From Catalinimonas alkaloidigena (lineage in GTDB: Bacteria; Bacteroidota; Bacteroidia; Cytophagales; Cyclobacteriaceae): 64,000 bases of DNA. The position numbers were made by a program, and so were the translations under genes. Numbering within the stretch: position 1 is the stretch's first letter; every line of letters starts with the position of its first letter. The notes under the pieces are model-generated. The model was not told the DNA's origin. It saw nothing but the letters and a program-made list of their open reading frames with translations, and did no database searches. Below are positions 61,810 to 64,000 of the stretch, one piece after another. The DNA lies in the NCBI RefSeq assembly GCF_029504655.1, contig NZ_JAQFIL010000001.1:2175001-2239000 (forward strand). The letters are read 5' to 3'.

Positions 61810-63183
61810 ATGATTATCAAACAAACATTTGTTCTATTACTCACTGTTCTGGCAATTGCTTCAAACCAACTACTAAAAGCGCAGCCCGGCTCCCCTTTTG
61901 TAGATAAAACTTCACCTACCTATAACCATGATCTTGCACTGAGGTTGGGCATGGATGTCAAGCTGCTTTTTCCCTCAGCAGAACCCGATAGAATCATACT
62001 GAACCTTGCTGATGACCCTTTGTCCTCTGTGGCGGTAAACTGGCGTAGCGATACTACTGTTTCTGAAGCTTATGTTGAAGTAGCTAAGGCTACACATGGG
62101 CCCCAGTTCACTCAAAATATTCGCCGGATCAATGCCAGTAGTGAAAGGTTAAGCGTTAGACCAGAAAATGAACCTGAAGTGCTTGCTCTTTATCATTCGG
62201 CAATGATGGATAATTTACAGGCTGGAGAAAAATATGTATACCGGGTAGGCTCTCCTGATCATTGGAGTGAATGGTTTCAGTTTGATCTGCCAGACCCAGA
62301 GCATGAGCCATTATCTTTTCTCTATTTTGGTGACGCTCAGAATGATGTCAAATCTATGTGGTCAAGGGTAATACGTGAAGCTTACAAAACGATGCCGGAG
62401 ATTGACTTTATGTTGCATGCCGGTGACCTTATCAATGAACACAATCGTGACATAGAATGGGGAGGGTGGTTTCATGCCGGCTCATATATACATGCAACAG
62501 TTCCCAGTATCATGACGCCTGGCAATCATGAGTATGAAGATGTAGTGTTGGCGCCTCAGTGGAAACCTCAGTTTAACCTTCCTGCCAATGGACCGGTGGG
62601 ACTTGAAGAAACCTGCTATCAGATTAACTTTCCAAATTTCAAGATCATCTCTCTGGATGCTGAACAGATTGACGAGTCTGAAAACTTCAGAAACGCGCAA
62701 AAGCAGTGGTTGGATTCTGTGCTTACCAATGACCCCAGAAAATGGACGGCCATCACCCTGCACTATCCCTTTTACTCCACCAAACCCAACCGTGACAATC
62801 AGGAGCTCAGGGAACATTTCAAGCCAATTGTTGATAAGCACAAGGTAGACATTGTCTTACAGGGACACGACCATGCGTATGGCAGAGGTATGGTAGAGAA
62901 TGTGGCAACGGGTAGTCAGGTAGTATCTGAGTCATCGGGTACGATGTACGTCGTGTCTGTTTCCGGACCAAAAATGTATGAGGTCTCCAATGATCCCTGG
63001 ATGGAAAGAAAAGCAGGATATACCCAACTTTTTCAGACCATCACCATTGAAGGAGATGAATTGCTTTATCAGGCTTTTACAGCAACGGGAGAACTATACG
63101 ACGCTTTTCAATTATTGAAGGATGAAGGTAAACCCAACAAGCTGGTTAACAAAATTCCCGATACCCCTGAGAAAATTGAATAA
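61810..63183 (+). CDS. Secreted metallophosphoesterase, purple acid phosphatase-like
   Basis: The 457-residue protein has a signal peptide (about 1-24, ending LLKAQ), an N-terminal fibronectin-like domain (RIILNLADDPLSSVAVNWRS) and a calcineurin-like phosphoesterase domain. Its motifs are FGDAQND (Asp, block I), LHAGDLINEH (block II), PGNHEYED (block III), LHYPFYS (block IV His) and LQGHDHAYGR (block V). The family is a dinuclear metal enzyme hydrolysing phosphate esters. Its position after SusD3 suggests removal of phosphate from the imported or surface-bound substrate. That is inference. Confidence 0.9.
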   Translation: MIIKQTFVLLLTVLAIASNQLLKAQPGSPFVDKTSPTYNHDLALRLGMDVKLLFPSAEPDRIILNLADDPLSSVAVNWRSDTTVSEAYVEVAKATHGPQFTQNIRRINASSERLSVRPENEPEVLALYHSAMMDNLQAGEKYVYRVGSPDHWSEWFQFDLPDPEHEPLSFLYFGDAQNDVKSMWSRVIREAYKTMPEIDFMLHAGDLINEHNRDIEWGGWFHAGSYIHATVPSIMTPGNHEYEDVVLAPQWKPQFNLPANGPVGLEETCYQINFPNFKIISLDAEQIDESENFRNAQKQWLDSVLTNDPRKWTAITLHYPFYSTKPNRDNQELREHFKPIVDKHKVDIVLQGHDHAYGRGMVENVATGSQVVSESSGTMYVVSVSGPKMYEVSNDPWMERKAGYTQLFQTITIEGDELLYQAFTATGELYDAFQLLKDEGKPNKLVNKIPDTPEKIE

Positions 63184-63281
63184 TTAAGCTAAACTTATAA
63201 CATGATAGCCAAGGATAGCATATTCAATTATCCCCTTTATTTTTCACAAGATTACAACAACTGATTAAACTACAGAAACCT

Positions 63282-64000
63282 ATGCAATGGAAATCATTTC
63301 TCTTACAACTGATGCTGTACATGCTGATTTTTGGCGCGTGCAATAGCCCTCAACAGCAAGCGCAGGACACTGAACAAACAGATGCCACCCAAATTGCAGC
63401 AGATCAAAGCTTACCTGTCAGTGATTTTATTTTTGGGGATGAACAGCCATTTCCTCAATGCCATGCCTCTACTTTGGTAAGGTTAGATGATGGTAATTTT
63501 TTGGTAGCCTGGTTTGGGGGTAAGCATGAAAAAAATGATGACGTAGGAATCTGGCTTTCTAAAGGTAGGCCGGGAAGTTGGAGCACGCCGGAAGAAGTAG
63601 CTAAAATTCGCGAAGACCCGCATTGGAATCCCGTACTTTTTAAAGATGAAAATGGTGAGGTATTTTTGTTCTTCAAAGTAGGCAAAGAAATAGATTACTG
63701 GGAGACCTGGCTGATAACCTCTACCGATGGAGGAGAAAGCTGGACCGAAGCAGAGGAGTTAGTGCCCGGAGATAAAGGAGGAAGAGGCCCGGTAAGAAAT
63801 AAGCCTATCATACTGTCTAATGGTGACTGGCTGGCAGGAGCTTCGGACGAAAAAAATAAAGTGTGGAATGCTTTTGTTGACATCAGCACCGATGAGGGAA
63901 AAACCTGGGAAGCTTCTGAGTTTTTGGCACTAGACAGAGAGAATATTGCGGAAGAGGGAGTCATCCAACCTACATTGTGGGAGTCTGAACCGGGCATGGT
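63282..64000 (+). CDS. BNR-propeller (sialidase-superfamily) lipoprotein, partial
   Basis: The frame from ATG 63282 is open to the window end (239 codons). It has a lipoprotein signal (LMLYMLIFGAC, Cys20), then a propeller with two Asp-boxes, STDGGESW and STDEGKTW, and HASTLVRLDDGNFLVAWFGG, followed by NPVLFKDENGEVFLFFKVG. This is the BNR_2 type of six-bladed propeller. The FRIP-type arginine motif of true sialidases is not visible near the start, so the label 'sialidase' may be wrong; relatives act on rhamnose, uronate or sialic acid ends. It follows the phosphoesterase after 98 bases, probably in the same unit. Confidence 0.8.
   Translation, partial: MQWKSFLLQLMLYMLIFGACNSPQQQAQDTEQTDATQIAADQSLPVSDFIFGDEQPFPQCHASTLVRLDDGNFLVAWFGGKHEKNDDVGIWLSKGRPGSWSTPEEVAKIREDPHWNPVLFKDENGEVFLFFKVGKEIDYWETWLITSTDGGESWTEAEELVPGDKGGRGPVRNKPIILSNGDWLAGASDEKNKVWNAFVDISTDEGKTWEASEFLALDRENIAEEGVIQPTLWESEPGM

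Noticed and set aside
1..64000. CRISPR arrays, tRNA/rRNA genes, integrases, prophage genes
   Set aside because: No regularly spaced direct repeats, no cloverleaf genes and no phage or integrase motifs were seen on either strand by reading.

Overview
The window looks like chromosome from a marine-type member of the phylum Bacteroidota, most likely order Cytophagales. The evidence is three SusC/SusD outer-membrane pairs, two ECF-sigma/FecR pairs, a type IX secretion C-terminal domain, SusD and other lipoproteins with acidic residues after the lipid cysteine, and promoters of the TAnnTTTG type. The species cannot be named from this sequence. No tRNA, rRNA, CRISPR array, intact transposase or prophage was seen.

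Region 1 (1-10.3 kb) holds small housekeeping and accessory genes with much decay. It contains a partial MFS transporter, a GreA-like protein, an ECF sigma factor whose membrane partner gene has an in-frame stop, an alpha/beta hydrolase with a DUF1801 gene, a lipoprotein gene broken by several frameshifts, a nucleoside hydrolase, a frameshifted TRIC channel gene, a ModF-like double ABC ATPase, a possible MITE and a DUF1206 membrane protein.

Region 2 (10.3-18.2 kb) holds a TIG/beta-helix lipoprotein, a SpoIIAA-like protein, an acyl-CoA dehydrogenase-family flavoprotein, an AraC regulator divergent from a TonB-dependent receptor with a clear dyad between them, and a cupin.

Region 3 (18.3-34 kb) is a glycan-utilisation locus: sigma, FecR, SusC with an STN domain, SusD, a convergent acetyltransferase, a GH92 alpha-mannosidase, then a second SusC/SusD pair without its own regulators. 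The STN domain of the first SusC, FecR and sigma form the expected trans-envelope signalling chain.

Region 4 (34-54 kb) holds an RRM RNA-binding protein with a strong promoter and long leader, a membrane protein of unknown function, a lipoprotein MsrA, a 1,834-residue secreted M6 metalloprotease with LRRs and eight repeat modules, a Na+/H+ antiporter, a DUF1328 mini-protein, a translationally coupled pair of DUF3857/transglutaminase-like proteins (one lacking the catalytic Cys and His), YebC, a gene graveyard with at least one decayed lipoprotein gene, a TPR histidine kinase and a vWA lipoprotein.

Region 5 (54.2-64 kb) is a second sigma/FecR/SusC(STN)/SusD locus. It continues into a secreted purple-acid-phosphatase-like metallophosphoesterase and a BNR-propeller (sialidase-like) lipoprotein cut by the window end.

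I found no clearly undescribed system. The best leads are RNA or DNA structures at regulatory junctions: hairpins before FecR, between susC and susD, and inside the second locus, plus the TonB-receptor dyad. Next come the active/inactive transglutaminase pair and the density of recently broken genes.
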